DNA of 64,000 nucleotides from Lentinus brumalis (lineage: Eukaryota > Basidiomycota > Agaricomycetes > Polyporales > Polyporaceae). Numbering within the stretch: the stretch's first letter is position 1; each line of letters begins with the position of its first letter. The stretch covers positions 1 to 64,000 of the forward strand of contig MARA01000012.1 in the NCBI GenBank assembly GCA_001792895.1, read 5' to 3'. Made by a program: the position numbers and the translations under genes. This document shows, piece by piece, positions 20,873 through 33,690 of this stretch. A model generated the notes under the pieces. The model ran no database searches. It was given only the letters and a program-made list of their open reading frames with translations, and was not told where the DNA came from.

Positions 20873-23800
20873 GAGTCGGTGACTCCAGCGGGGAGACATG
20901 CAGAGAAGACCGCTGTCACCAAGGAGTTGCTAGGCCATTCCGGGGCACTTCATCGACCTCCTCAGCCATCCTCCAAATCCCCAGCCGATGGCGGACCTTG
21001 CCAGCTCTCACAGAAGCTCGAGCACGAACGACCGTGCGAACAGGCTTTTAACCACGCGAGGGTACTCGGGATGCGCGCTGATATACTTACGTCAACACAG
21101 TACACTCAGGCTGCCATCTTCGAGCGGCCGAGCAAGCGAGACATCCCGATCATGCAATGCCTGCACGGTGTCATTCCGGTCCCCCGGGACCTCGGATTAC
21201 GTCCTGCAAGGTGCTCGAATGTCTCCGCGACTTGGGCCAGATTAAACGGCACCGCAAATACTCTGTCCATGGACAACTGCGCAGACTCGGAGCGGTCTGT
21301 ATGCGTGAGGGTGGGCGATGTCCGGGACACACCGCGGCCTCGGGAAACCGGTGAGAGCAGCCAAAGGAGGCCCGGGGTGTCAAATACACAATGCGACTAC
21401 CAGCCGTTTAGTAACGAGAGACTCATACGCCGGCTCAGGTCTCCCGGCGAGCAGCCCTTCGCAACGTTGTGCATGTGTCAACCTGACTTCGCGAGGGACC
21501 GAGCATGTACGGGTAACGGGAGAACGTGTGAGCTTGGATCACGGCAAGTTTCCCAGGTGAATACCTCCACGCTGAGAACATCCGAACGACGCGTAGCAGG
21601 ACCCTTCCCGGTTATTCACCGCCGGGACCCGTGTGAGAGCAACGCAGCACACAGCACAGTGAACATGCTGCTCTCGCAGAGCCAGCGAGACGGACGTACC
21701 AGTGCAGCGGCCGCCTCAAGCACGAACTTTTCGCTGGCACGCGACCGTCTCTATTTCTCGGAGTACGAACGCAAGGTTCTAGTAGCCTACAGGCTCGATA
21801 CCAGTCCGACTTCGCAAGGGAAGTGGGCCTTTCCTCAGTTGCCCTTCGCACTGGGATGGACCATGCTATTGCGACAGTCCACAGAAGCACCGATGTCCGG
21901 GTATCCATTCCGATGCAATGTCTTCGAGACAACATGTCCGGTAGGTGCACATTGCGCATCCGACTCGGAGCGGTACTTGAAGCTCAACACGCAACCGTCG
22001 AACGTCGCCTTCAATAGGGCCGGTATGGATCCGGGTACCCTCCCAGCCCGTCTTGTAGGCGAAAGGTTTACATGCCACATGCGAGCCGCACTCGGCGCAG
22101 CACGCACGGTGCCGTGAGCACGCCCTTTGGATTCTCGCAGAAGCTGGCAGGTGTCTCGCAGTTCAAGATCATGGCGAGCGGGACTCCCGAGAGTCGACGA
22201 CCGCGTTGATCCTACGACACGAGACACGACGACTATTGAAGGGAGAGAGTGTCAGCATTCCATGCTCTCACGTTCCCCGTAAAGCCTTGCGGCCCTCTAG
22301 CTGGGGTACCAACATGCTGAAGAGGAGGATACGGCACAGGCGCATCATAGGCGTCGACATCCGGTAGTCTACCGAAGCCCAGAGTGTAGCATCATTCTGG
22401 CATATCGTCGAGTACTGAGATCGGAGCCACTGCGCTGGACGAGGCCAGGACTCTCTCCTCGCCTCCAGAGAGGTATAAAGTCCAGAACGAAGCCACAAAC
22501 TCAGGCCACACCACAGTTTCGCTCGAGTGCCGACAATCTCAATATTTCAAGCAAGTGCTGCCCGAAGTGCGTAGCACCGGTGGAAACACTCGTCAGAGAC
22601 GAACGAGCAGAACGCAGCCGGCTTGAACTGTCCTCTGTATCTCTCGGAGCTTCGAGAAAGCGGTGTCTGTATTGCCCGTACTCTACCAACAGGACACGAC
22701 ACGGCGAGTCCGACCCCATCCGCACCTCAATCCTCGCCAGCACGACTCAGTCTCGAAGCGCAAACGGCGTCTTCCTCCCATCCCTGCGCACGAGACCGTG
22801 GACCTGAAGTCGTCAACCGGTACGGCCGGGAGGGCGATGCGTGGATCGTGACAGCGCGTACCTGGCCCCATGCTGAACATCGGCGCAGTCCCGTCCCGTC
22901 GTTCGGTCGTTCGGTCGCCAGAGGTCGAGCATTCTTCCAAGTCCTCCGTCCTCTTCGCGTCCGGGCGACGAACCACGCTCTCGGGCGAGGAGAGTCCGAG
23001 CTCGCCGTGTCGTCCGAGTTCGCAGTGCAGAGTGCAGACCTCGAGGCTCATGGGAGCTGCTTTGCGCGGTCCTGCGGTCTGCTGGAGTCTGGAGTCTGGA
23101 GCCTGGAGGGAACGTACGAAGACGGAGACGGAGACGGGACGGCGGGCACTGCAGCGGGGCGTCGGCGGCGAGCGAAACAGTACCTGCTACGCGGTGGCCG
23201 TGGCTCGTGCGAACTCACGGACACCAGCTGTCCGTTTCCAGGGCCTCTGAAGGTTGCGTCGAGCGTGCTCGGGTGCGGTCATGGGGGATGCAACGTACAG
23301 CTGCGTGCGAGCTCGGAGAGAAGCTCGATCCGCGGAGTCGCCGACTGCTCCGTGCGACCTTCGAGTTCCTCCCGCCCTCTGCACGTGGAGGGACTCAGTG
23401 CGCACTGTGTATGCGGACGACGGACGGCGGACGGAGCTGAGCGACGAGCCCCAGCGCAATGCCGTAGCTGGAGGAGTGAGTGAACTGCCAGCGAGACCTT
23501 GCAAGATGCTCGCTTCGACGATCTGCACGGTCGCGTCAGCAAGACACTCGAAGCGCAATTCGGGACGGCGAACACGCACGAACCTGAGCGTGCGATGCGT
23601 CCCGGCGTCACCCGTGCCTGTCGGTAGATGTGAGGAGCGAGATCTCGACCTTCCGGCACGACATCGTTGGCTTCGAGTCTTCAAGAATGACATCCGGTGT
23701 TGTCACTTGTCAGCGTGCCGCACAAGTCGGGACGGTGAACACTCGCCTTGACCGAGTGGTGAGCTGCACGATCCCGGGTCAGCAACGCCTTCGAGATTCT

Positions 23801-23956
23801 GGGCGGGTTGGAGACTTCAGGTGGCGGCGGTGTTCGGTACTGGAAGAATGAATAATTTCGTCAGCGGGCTGGCTGCTTCAGACGCATCGAACCGTGTGCC
23901 TGGCTGGTAATTTCTGATACGAATCAGCACTCATTTCTGAGCATGCACTGAATATT
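20873..23956 (+). other. Unit B module L with 412-codon open frame
   Basis: The longest non-GH3 frame of the array runs 20879-22117. It starts MTPAGRHAEKTAVTKELLGH, contains QLSQKLEHERPCEQAFNHAR, AIFERPSKRDIPIMQ and LARDRLYFSEYERKVLVAYR, and ends AARTVP. The same frame is open in unit E (51195-52169, 324 codons). It is rich in Arg, Ser and Cys, with no signal peptide, membrane segment or domain I can name. A second frame 22623-23483 (286 codons) ends AQCRSWRSE as in the other units. Coding status is uncertain; a Ka/Ks test between the A/B/E and C/D types would help. Confidence 0.35.
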
Positions 23957-24761
23957 TACTCACTGACGGCGCGATCGGGAGCACTGAGCGCATACATCCC
24001 GAGCGGGAAACGCGACCACCGCAGACGGCGGTACTCGGGTGGACGAAACAGGAAATGCCCTTGCTACGGCGGAGGGCGTGGGCGGGTGTACGCGTGGCAT
24101 GTTTGCTCGCGGGCACACGGGCTGAGGGGATATAAGCTGACCTGGTGACGGGGTGTCGACTTAGGTCCCTTCGCCCTCTCCCTCGCCATCTCCCGCGCCG
24201 TCCACCAGCTCCTCCTCCACTCCAGCCCTCTGTTTACGGCCGTCGTCGTCGTGTTCTCTGTCGCGGTCACCGCCGCTCACGACACGCACAGGTGCCGACG
24301 CCCTCCGCTCCACACTGTTGACCTGTCCGACGCGGACGCTGATGGTGAGTAACGCGTCTATGGATGGACAGCAGCGGGCAACTGACCGGTTGTACTGCAT
24401 TCGTGTACCAGATTCTTCGCGCGTGTAGACTCGGGCGTGGACGTATGCGGGGAGGGCGCGAGGCGTAGGCGGGCGGCAGGACGGGAGGACGGGACTCGGG
24501 GTAGACACCCGGTGTGTTAGTCGCGTGTCGTCGAGACGTGTGGGGCAGACAAGCGCAGTATCGAGTCGCCGGGTGCCAGAGCAGTCATCAGAGTGCGATC
24601 GAGTGCGAGCGTAGTGCGTAGAACAGAGTGTACTTAGAGTTGCCAGGCACGTCATCGGGCCCTGCCGACAAGCGCGGGTCCTGCGAGCGATGACGCAGCT
24701 GTTTCTGTATAGCACGCGGCGATCCCTCCTCCTTGCGCACTCGAGGGAGTCAATCACAGCC
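23957..24761 (+). promoter_or_regulatory. Unit B module P, internally deleted; chimeric GH3 promoter
   Basis: It has the first TATAAG (24131-24136) and the intron, but the stretch between the duplicate promoter and the real GH3 promoter is gone. The duplicate segment (TATAG at 24708, GCACTCGAGGGAGTCAATCA) runs straight into GCCATGCCTCCCTCAG of GH3 exon 1. Copy B would thus be driven by the duplicate promoter. Confidence 0.65.
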
Positions 24762-27700
24762 ATGCCTCCCTCAGACTGCGCCAGCGCGTCCGTCTCCGAT
24801 GTGGTCGAGCAACTGGCCACTGACGAAGCGAGTCTGCTCACGGCCGCGTTGGCTTCTGGCACACACGCTGGCCCTCGTCTCGCAATCCCTGCAATCAATG
24901 TCACCGACGGTCCCAACGGTGTGTTCGTCGCCTACCGATGAGAACTTCACGCTGAGCTCTCCTCCTCATCAGGTGCGCGCGGAAACTACTTCTTCATGAG
25001 CACCCCCGCGAAGTGCCTGCCAAGCGCAACCGCGATGGCCGCTACCTTCGACACCGCATTCATCGAGCGCGGCACCCGGGAGCTCCTCGCTGCAGAGGTG
25101 ACGCTCAAGGTTGCGTCTGTCCTGCTCGGCCCGACGTGCAACATTCAGCGCAACCCGCTCGGGGGACGCTCGTTCGAGTCGTACTCCGAGGACCCCCATC
25201 TCTCCGGCATGGTCGCTGCGGCATACTGCAAGGGTCTCCAGGAGGGCGGCATCGGCGCGTGCCCCAAACACTACGTCGGGAACGACCGGTTCGGCGACGA
25301 CTAGACCATGACTGAGCGTGCGCTGAGGGAGATCTTCCCTCATGTCGTTCATCCTGGCGGAGAAGTACGCCAAGCCGTGGGCATTCATGACTGCGTATGT
25401 ATCCCTGTCCTTGAGCACGGTCTTCGCTCACATTCAGTGCTGACAGGCCGGACACACGTCTCCGACAATCCCTACATCATCGGCGACATTCTCCGGAATT
25501 AGTTGGGCAGCAACGCGACGGTCATGAGCCGATTGGTACGCTCATTTCGTAACTGCTCATTCATGGCTACTCATAGTTACATTGGTCTCAGGTGCGGTGT
25601 GTACTCCGTCGACCACGCTGTCAACGCCGGTCTTGGCCTTGAGATGCCAGAACAAACAAGCAGCGGACCATGAACCTCATGAAATCGCTCGTAGGTGTCT
25701 TATGTCTATCCGCCGACGCTCGTGCTGACGCAAACACACGGAAAACAGCATTGAGAGCAGGAAGATCACGAAGCGCATTGTCAAGGAACGCGCAGCTAAG
25801 GTCCTCGCGCTCGTGCGGATGTGCGCTGCCGCTGCTCCTGAGGTTCGTCCCAGAGCGTACTTGAAATCCTAGTAGGATCGCTGACGTTTGCCTGGCAGGT
25901 TCTGGACGGAGATCGCGTGGAGAAGACTGGTGATCGTCAGGAGATCATGACGAAGGTCGTCCTTTGAAGAACGAGGGAGGAGTCCTTTCCTTGAAGCCCA
26001 AGGTGAGCGACGCGTAGTCATGTCGTATCGCGTCTTGACGTGATGCCCCGATGCCACAGGAGCAAGGTTTGAAGAAGATCGCTATTGTAGGCGGGAATGC
26101 GAAGGCGACTGTGCTCAGCGGTGGTGGATCTGCGGCGCTGAAGCCGAGCTTCTTCGTCACGCCGTACGAGGGCATCGTCTCTGCTCTCGGCGACGTCGCT
26201 CCGTCGGACGTCGAGGTCACGTACTCCGAGGGTGCACGAGGTATGTCGTCCACGCACAGATCGATCAAGCACGGACGCTCACTCTGTACCACGCAGCCTA
26301 CATGCAGATGCCGACTCTCGAGAACGAGATCGTGACTGAAGACGGCAAGCCGGCTGGACGGCTACTTCCACTCTCACGAGGACGACGACAGCATGACGCC
26401 GCTGACTGCAGTCACAGCAACGCGCTACATCGACGAGACACGCGTTTTCTTGAGGTACGTCGCATGTCCTGGCCCCAGTAGCATCGTTGCTGACGTCTCG
26501 CTGCAGCGACGACTACCCTCGAGAGCTCACGAAACGGTTCACTCTGCGCCTGCGCGGGTTCCTCAAGCCCCGCGAGCAGGACACTGACTTCAGTTCGGGC
26601 TCCTGTCCGCCGGCCGCGCGAAGCTCTTCATCGACGACCAACTCGTCATCGACAACTGGACGAAGCAGACGCGCGGGCAGGCGTTCTTCAACTGCGGCTC
26701 GACGGAGGAGACGGGCGTGTTCAAGCTCAAGGCGGGGGTCAAGCACAAGGTGTTCGTCGAGTTCTGCAACGTGCGCGGCCCGCGGACGAGGACCCCGTCG
26801 AGGCGCTCATGGACGCGAACGGGGGTGTGCGTCTTGGCGGCGCGGAGGTGCAGCACCCGGACGAGCTGATGGCGACCGCCGTGCAGCTCGCGCAGGAGGC
26901 GGACGCGGTCATCGCCGTCGTCGGGCTGAACGCGGACTGGGAGACGGAGGGGTACGACCGGACGACGCTGGCGCTCCCGGGGCGGACGGACGAGCTCGTG
27001 CGGAAGGTGGCGGCGGCGAACAGGCGCACGATCGTCGTGACGCAGAGCGGGTCGAGCATCACGATGCCGTGGGCGGACGAGGTGGCTGCGATCGTGCATG
27101 CGTGGTACCTGGGGAATGCGACTGGGGATGCGATCGGGCAGGTGCTCGCGGGCAAGGTGAACCCGAGCGGGAGGCTGTCGCTGTCGTTCCCGAAGCGGCT
27201 GGAGGACGTGCCTAGCCACGGACACTTCCACCACGAGCACGGCAAGGTGAGCGTTGTCGCAGAGTCGTGCTAATCATCGCTGATGCGTCGTTGTAGCTGT
27301 GGTACGGCGAAGACCTCTACGTGGTGCGTGTTGTCGTCGTTGTGGAGAGACGGGCTGCTTACCTCTGTGTTACAGGGCTACAAGCACTATCATCACCGTG
27401 GCATCGAGCCGCAGTGGCACTTCGGGTACGTCGCTCCTGGTGTCGATCTACTGTCACTGACGAGCATCTAGCCACGGCCTCTCGTACACGATGTTCGAGC
27501 AGTCCGACCTCTCCATCTCCGAGCCGAGATCGCAAACGGCGACGTCAGCATCACCGCGTCCGTCAAGGTCACGAACACCGGCAGCGTCGCGGGCACGAAG
27601 TCGTGCAGCTCTACGTCTCGCTCCCGACGACGTCCGAGCTCACGCACCCGCCGCTGATGCTCAAGGCGTTCGCGAAGGTCGTCGACCTCGCCCCGGGCAA

Positions 27701-27883
27701 GAGCACGACCGTCAGCCTCGCGCTCGACAAGTACGCGGTGTCGTACTGGGAGGAGCGCATCGCGCGCTGGGTCGTCGAGGACGGCGTGTACCGGGTGCGG
27801 GTGGGGGCAGCAGCGCACCGGCCGCGCTGAAGCTGTCTGCGGAGTTCACGATGCCGAAGCGGTTCGAGTGGAACGGGCTGTGA
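24762..27883 (+). pseudogene. GH3 beta-glucosidase with PA14 domain, copy B (subtype 2, disrupted)
   Basis: The ATG at 24762 is intact (MPPSDCASASVSDVVEQL) and exon 1 is in frame through INVTDGPN. Exon 2 has lost nine bases at the KHYVGN/DRF site and ends in TAG at 25302-25304. Exon 3 lacks about 14 nt (YNRVN region) and has TAG at 25500-25502 in place of the KEW codons; both lesions are shared with copy E. Further shifts occur near 26350, 26595, 26778, 27532, 27595 and 27808. The 3' half is otherwise nearly identical to the other copies, including ADWETEGYDRTTLALPG and the terminal KRFEWNGL. The shared stops show that subtype 2 was already a pseudogene before B and E separated. Confidence 0.88.
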
Positions 27884-30502
27884 CGGTGCTCGGGTGCAGG
27901 CACGGGCGGCGGCCGGTAGCCTCGTGTGCGCGTAGCGGGCCATCAGCGGACTGCGAACGAGATGCACCAGATGCAAGCTGGACCTTAGGGCACTCTGGGG
28001 GCGGTATATTGGCGGTGGGTATGAGGGGGTACAAGTGACGGTGGGTGTTCTGCGAGCACTGGCTGCGTTGGAGACCTGGAAGGACATATATTTTATGCAC
28101 TCAAGGCGGAGAGCGTGAGGGATGCGCACTTGCAATAGCGGAGGTATGTCAAGACATCTATTCGCGGCCCAGTCTACCAACTACACAGGAACGGCGGACA
28201 CCAATGCAGAAACGCGTGTTCGCGACGGGCGCCTATTGCGTGACTTGCCGCGTTTCTCTCGCCGCGACTCTCGTCCAGACCACCACGACCGCGACCGCGT
28301 CTGCCCTCCCGCTCTCCTCTCGCAGCTCTGCAACGCCATGACTGCGTCTACCTTCTCGCTCTCCTCTCGCAGCTCTGCACCCATGCTCTGGACAGACTCT
28401 GCAGAACCTACGTCGTCAATTATCTCTCCCACGCACTCACCTGGGACGGACTAACCGACACGATTCCAGAAGTTGAGGCGAGCAGAGAAAGATCTCCGGA
28501 AGCCTATCGACTCGAGACAAGACGTTCCGACACACGGTCAGTCTGCGGACAACGGATGAGGGAGAACGAAGGTACGTACATGAACTCTGTCGCAGCGTCG
28601 GCGGCTCGCGAAGTCGACGCCGACAGCGCGGCCTGGGCACGTACCAAGACGCGGTAGTTATTTGTGGCCCGCTTGCTACTGGGACTGATGCACGAGAACA
28701 CCATGTTGCACATACCTGTCGCCGCCAGATGCAGGACGGCGTGCGATGGGATGCCGCCGGATGAGCCGGGACAACGTAGCTCGAAAGCGCACGGCTTCCT
28801 CGGGTCCTCACAACGCGCTGACGGTACGTACCTCCTCACAAGCTGAGCCCCGCGGCCTTCGAACCCGCTGCTGCTCGTCAAGGCGGCCGAGCACGGATGC
28901 TACATCATCATAATGGTCAGTGCGAGCGACGTCGAATGCAACGAGGTACATACTAGTCGCGTGCTGACGATACTCCTCGGGGACAGTTGGAGCCCAGACG
29001 GGCAGCCGCGTAGCGTCGACAGACACACCTGTGCGTGCCGGGACACGTACCTGAAGCCAGCGGTGGCGTCTACATTACATCCAGGCACGATGTCGACCGG
29101 ACGATACCGGACGTGGCGGTTGGGAACTCCTCAGCCGCGCACTCGAGTTCTATGGTCAAGTATCAGCAGCAGGTCAACGCAGAGCTCGGTGAGGAGATAG
29201 CGGACAGACCTTCTCGATGCTTCTGGGCCAGGCCGGCATAGGAGCTTGATGTCTGGTCGTGCCGGAAGAGCAATGCCGTCGCGGGCCTGAGTCTGTCCGG
29301 GCTACGGTGAGTAGAACTCGATACCGGGTATCCGACATAGGCATAGCTCGAGTGCTCACCTACAGACGGGGCGTCGTCGTCACCATCAGAGGTAGAAGTC
29401 GACACGCATACGGAGGGCGGAACCAGCATCGAGGTAGGGCAGGCGAGGGATGGGGGAAACCGTGAGGGAGTGTCGGCGGAAGACAGCAGGACATGCCTGT
29501 ATCCCGGAGGTCCCTCTGAGCTCAGGAGGCGGTGACATCTTCCATGCATACACTTGTTCCGTCTTCCCGTGTGCCTTCAAGACGCGCATCGCGATGCCAC
29601 CGGACGTCGTGTCATCCTGGGAGTAAGTGGTTCGTATTCGGCAGAGCTCGCACTATGCCGGACGGGCTTGTTAGCCTCACCCAGGCTGCATGCCAGACTC
29701 GGCTGTTGGGAAGCGGGCGCAAACACCGCGTGGAAAGTTCTGCCAGCGTGCAATCATAGGCATGGAAGCGCACCGGATCTCACGCTGCAATTCTTTTTGG
29801 GAGAATGCAGACGCTGCGCGACGAGGAGGGTGCCACATAGATGTATACAGTGATATCTGGGTTCTGGCACTGACGGTCATACCTCTGATACCGTTCTCTG
29901 CGCGGGATGGCATGGTCATTTGTGGAGATCACTGTGGAAGGAAGCGGCGAGGAAGCGACGAGGAAGCGAGTGAGTGTCGCGGAGGATGTCCATCTCACGG
30001 CCCTGCAACCCAAGGTACTTACAATGGAACCGTCATCCAATCCCGGACACGCGTCGCGACGCGGGTGACATCGTCATGTGACCGTGTCGTTCATTGATTC
30101 CGTATACTTGCGCTCTCCCGAGTGTATGGTGCTTCTTGCGCACTCTATCTCATGGTATGTATCTCGAGAATAATGAGCTGCAGAGCTGATGTGCCGGCAC
30201 AGTTATTAGTCTCGCACGCAGCTGCGCAATCGGGACCCTCACGGTATCTCTCCACCCGAGAAGACGGCGACCGCGAGCAAAAATAGAGCGGATACTTATA
30301 CACGTAACACGACTGAAAGAATGGTCATACCGGATTGGTACCGCTCTTAGGCACGGCTATCGCTGATATGGAAGGAGTCACCTTGGCGAAGTACTGATCT
30401 CTGTACACGCGGAAGAGAACAAGGCCACAGGCACTGGCCTGGCTTGGCTGCATCGGCAGACTCCCGGGGACCGATAATCGCAGTACGAACAGAAGATCAG
30501 AG
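27884..30502 (+). other. Unit B module R
   Basis: R-gene remnant from about 28409 (start ATG changed to ACG) to 29622. Mid-R carries the variant MVKYQQQVNAELGEEIADRP (about 29153), nearly identical to unit D. Two overlapping open frames follow: 29554-29853 (MFRLPVCLQDAHRDATGRR...) and 29690-30097 (135 codons, as in unit A). They are in different frames, so at most one is coding. No family is recognised. Confidence 0.4.
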
Positions 30503-33500
30503 GAGTCGGTGGCTCCAGCGGGAAGACATGCAGAGCAGACCGCTGTCACCAAGGAGTTGCTAGGCCATTCCGGGGCACTTCATCGACCTCCGATCAGCCA
30601 TCCTCCAATTTACCAGCCAATGGCGGACCTTGCCAGCTCTCACAAAAGCTCGAGCACGACCGACCGTGTGAACAGGCTCTTAACCATCCGAGGGTACTCG
30701 GGATGCGCGCTGATATAGTTACGTCAACACAGTACACTCAGGCTGCCATCTTCGAGCGGCCGAGCAAGCGAGACATCCCGATCATGCAACGCCTGCCGCA
30801 TGACGCGATGTTCTTCTGGTCTCCAGGGACCTCGCATTGCGTCCTGCAAGATGCTCGGATGTCTCCGCGACTTAGGCCAGATTAAACGGCGCCGCAAATA
30901 CTCTGTCCATAGACAACTGCGCAGACTCGGAGCAGTCGGTATCCGTGAGGGTGGGCGATGTCCGGGACACACTGCGGCCTCGGGCAACCGGCGAGATCAG
31001 GCAAAGGAGGGCCGAGGCTGTCAGAATTCACAATGCGACTACCAGCCGTTCAATAACGGGAGACTCATACGCCGGCTCAGGTCTTCCGGCGAGCGGCCTC
31101 ACTCAAGGTTGTGCATGTGTCAAGCTGACTTCGCATGGGACCAGAGCATGTATGGGAGACCCTGTGAGCTTCGATAACGACGAGTTTCTCAGGAAAAATA
31201 CCCTCACGCTGCCAGAGATCATCCGAACGATGCATAGCAGTATCCTTACTGGTCAGTCGCTGCCGAGTCCGTTCGGGGGCAGCGGTGAACATGCTGCTCG
31301 CGCAGAGCCATCAAGACGGACGTACAAGTACAGCAGCCAGCTGGAGCAAGACGTCGCTGGCAGGCGGCCATCTCTATCATGATACAGAGTCAAAACTCGA
31401 GATGCTATATCATAATACGGAGTCAAAACTCGAGGTGCTAGCACCGTACAGTCTTGGTTCTAGCCGTCTGCATGCCAGGAAGTGTGACATACCCCAGCAA
31501 ACCTCACGCACTTGGAGGACCGTATACTCAGTGCACTGCAGAGAACTTGAAGCACAGACGTCCCGCCACCCGCTACAACGGAAACCCTCCGAGACATGTG
31601 TAAAATAACAAGCACATTGCGCACCTGTAGCGGGACCTGTACTCGAGATTGAACCCGCAACGCCTGAACGTCGACTGCAATCGACTGGTATGGATCTGGA
31701 TTCCGGATTCTCTCCCAGCCCGCAGCAAGCACGGCGTGGTGAGCGAGGCTCTGGGACTCGTGCTCGAGGTGGCAGGTGTCTCGCGTTCTGCGAGCATGGC
31801 GAGCGGAACTTCTGAGAGTCAACATGCGTACCCATACGTATATCAACACGGGACACCACAACTTCTGCAACGGAGAGAGGCTCAGTCCATGCTCGAATCT
31901 TCTCCAAAGCATTGCGTTCCTCTAGCTCAAATAACTGCGTCGAAGAGACATATACAGCGGAAGCGCATCGTGGGTATCGACATCCGGTACATCAGCAAAG
32001 CCCAGAGTGCGGCATCATTCTGGTGCTGCAGAACGAGGCCGAGACCCGGGACTTTCTCCTCACGTCCGGAGACACCAAAGCTCAGACCGAAGCCGCAACA
32101 TCGAGGCCTCTGCAGTCTGACTGCATCGCAGTGCGGTCCACACGATACTACCGCCGTCCGATCCAGTGCGGACATGGCCCTACAAGTCGCCACCCCGAGC
32201 ACATCTACACATCACGATGCTCACAAGATGCTGCGCTTAGTGCATGGTACCAGTGGCAACGATCAACTCTCGCTCTCATAGAGGGTCGAGCTGCACGCAA
32301 TATTCAACCGGCCCTCTGAATATCTCGGAGGAAGCTGTCTCTATTTTCGAGACTCTACAAGCAGGACACAACTCAACACGGGAGTACACACCTCTTCCAA
32401 TGGCACCGAATTCCTCGCCGAGTCCCAAGTCCCGAGTCCCGACTCAGGTCGTATGCGGTCTCACAGCCCCGAGCCAGAACGGCGTCTTCATCCCATCCCG
32501 CCGACCGTCACCCACGAACGAGACCGCGAACCTGTCGTCAACTGGTACGGCCGGGAGGAGCGATGCGTGGATCGTGACAGCGCGTACCTGGCCCTGTGCT
32601 GAACATCGGCGCAGTCCCGTCCCGTCGTTCGGTCGCCGCAGGTCGAGCGTACTTCCAAGTTCTCCGTCCTCTTCGCGTCCGGGCGACGAACCACGCTCTC
32701 GTGCGAGGAGAGTCCGAGTTCGCCGTGTCGTCCGAGTTCGCAGTGCAGAACGCAGACCTCGAGGCTCATGGGAGCTGCTTTGGCGGCGCTGCGGTCTGCT
32801 CGAGTCTGGAGTCTGGAGCCTGGAGGGAACGTACGTCGTACGAAGACAGAGACGGGACGGGGACGGGCACTGCAGCGAGCCTCGAGGCGGCGGCGAGCGA
32901 TTCGCGAAACAGTACCTGCTACGCGGTGGCCGTGGCTCGTGCGAACTCACGGACACCAACTCTCCGTTTCCAGGGCCTCTGAAGGTTGCGTCGAGCGTGC
33001 TCGGGTGCGGTCATGGGGGATGCAACGTACACTGGCTGCGTGCGAGCTCGGAGAGAAGCTCGATCCGCGGAGTCGCCGACCTGCTCCGTGCGACCTTTCG
33101 CATTGCCATCTTCAAGTTCAAGTTCCTCCCGCCCTCTGCACGTGGAGGGACTCAGTGCGCACTGTGTATGCCGACGACGGACGGCGGACGGAGCTGAGCG
33201 GCGAGCCCCAGCGCAATGCCGTAGCTGGAGGAGTGAGTGAACTGCGAGACCTTGCCAGGGAAGATGCTCGCTTCGACGATCTGCACGGTCGCGTCAGCAA
33301 GACACTCGAAGCGCAATTCGGGACGGCGAACACGCACGAACCTGAGCGTGCGATGCGTCCCGCGCGTCACGCGTGCCTGTCGGTAGACGCGAGGAGCGAG
33401 ATCTCGACCTTGCGGCACGACATCGTTGGGTTCGAGTCTTCAAGAATGACATCCGGTGTTGTCACTTGTCAGCGTGCCGCACAAGTCGGGACGGTGAACT

Positions 33501-33690
33501 GCACGAATCCCGGGTCAGCAACGACTTTGAATTCCGGGCGGGGTATACATCGAATGGCGGCCGTGTTCGGTACTGAATGAATTAATAATCTCGTCAGCGG
33601 GGCTGGCTGCTTCAGACGCACCGAACTGTGCGCTCTGCCGGTCTTTCTGATAAGCTTGAGCAGTCATTGCCTGAGCGTGCACTGAATATT
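30503..33690 (+). other. Unit C module L (C/D subtype)
   Basis: Frames: 31649-32281 (210 codons), 31912-32319 (contains ECGIILVLQNEAETRDFLLT), 32244-33197 (317 codons) and 32768-33580 (270 codons, contains GGVSELRDLAREDARFDDLH and GRVSKTLEAQFGTANTH). The last part has helix-like charged sequence. The block 31080-32500 is much more diverged from A/B/E/F than the rest of the unit and may come from another paralogous locus. No domain is identified. Confidence 0.35.
31372..31440 (+). repeat. Tandem duplication of a ~34-nt word in unit C
   Basis: The word TATCAT(G/A)ATAC(A/G)GAGTC followed by AAAACTCGAGATGCTA occurs twice in a row. Unit D has one copy (about 41738-41770). It is a recent slippage or duplication specific to C. 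Confidence 0.75.

Larger units (their letters stand above)
20873..30502 (+). repeat. Array unit B (short unit)
   Basis: Modules: L 20873-23956, P 23957-24761, GH3 24762-27883, R 27884-30502. It is about 0.67 kb shorter than the others, mainly because the P module has lost about 0.6 kb between two similar promoter segments. Its L module and GH3 5' half match unit E best. Confidence 0.9.
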
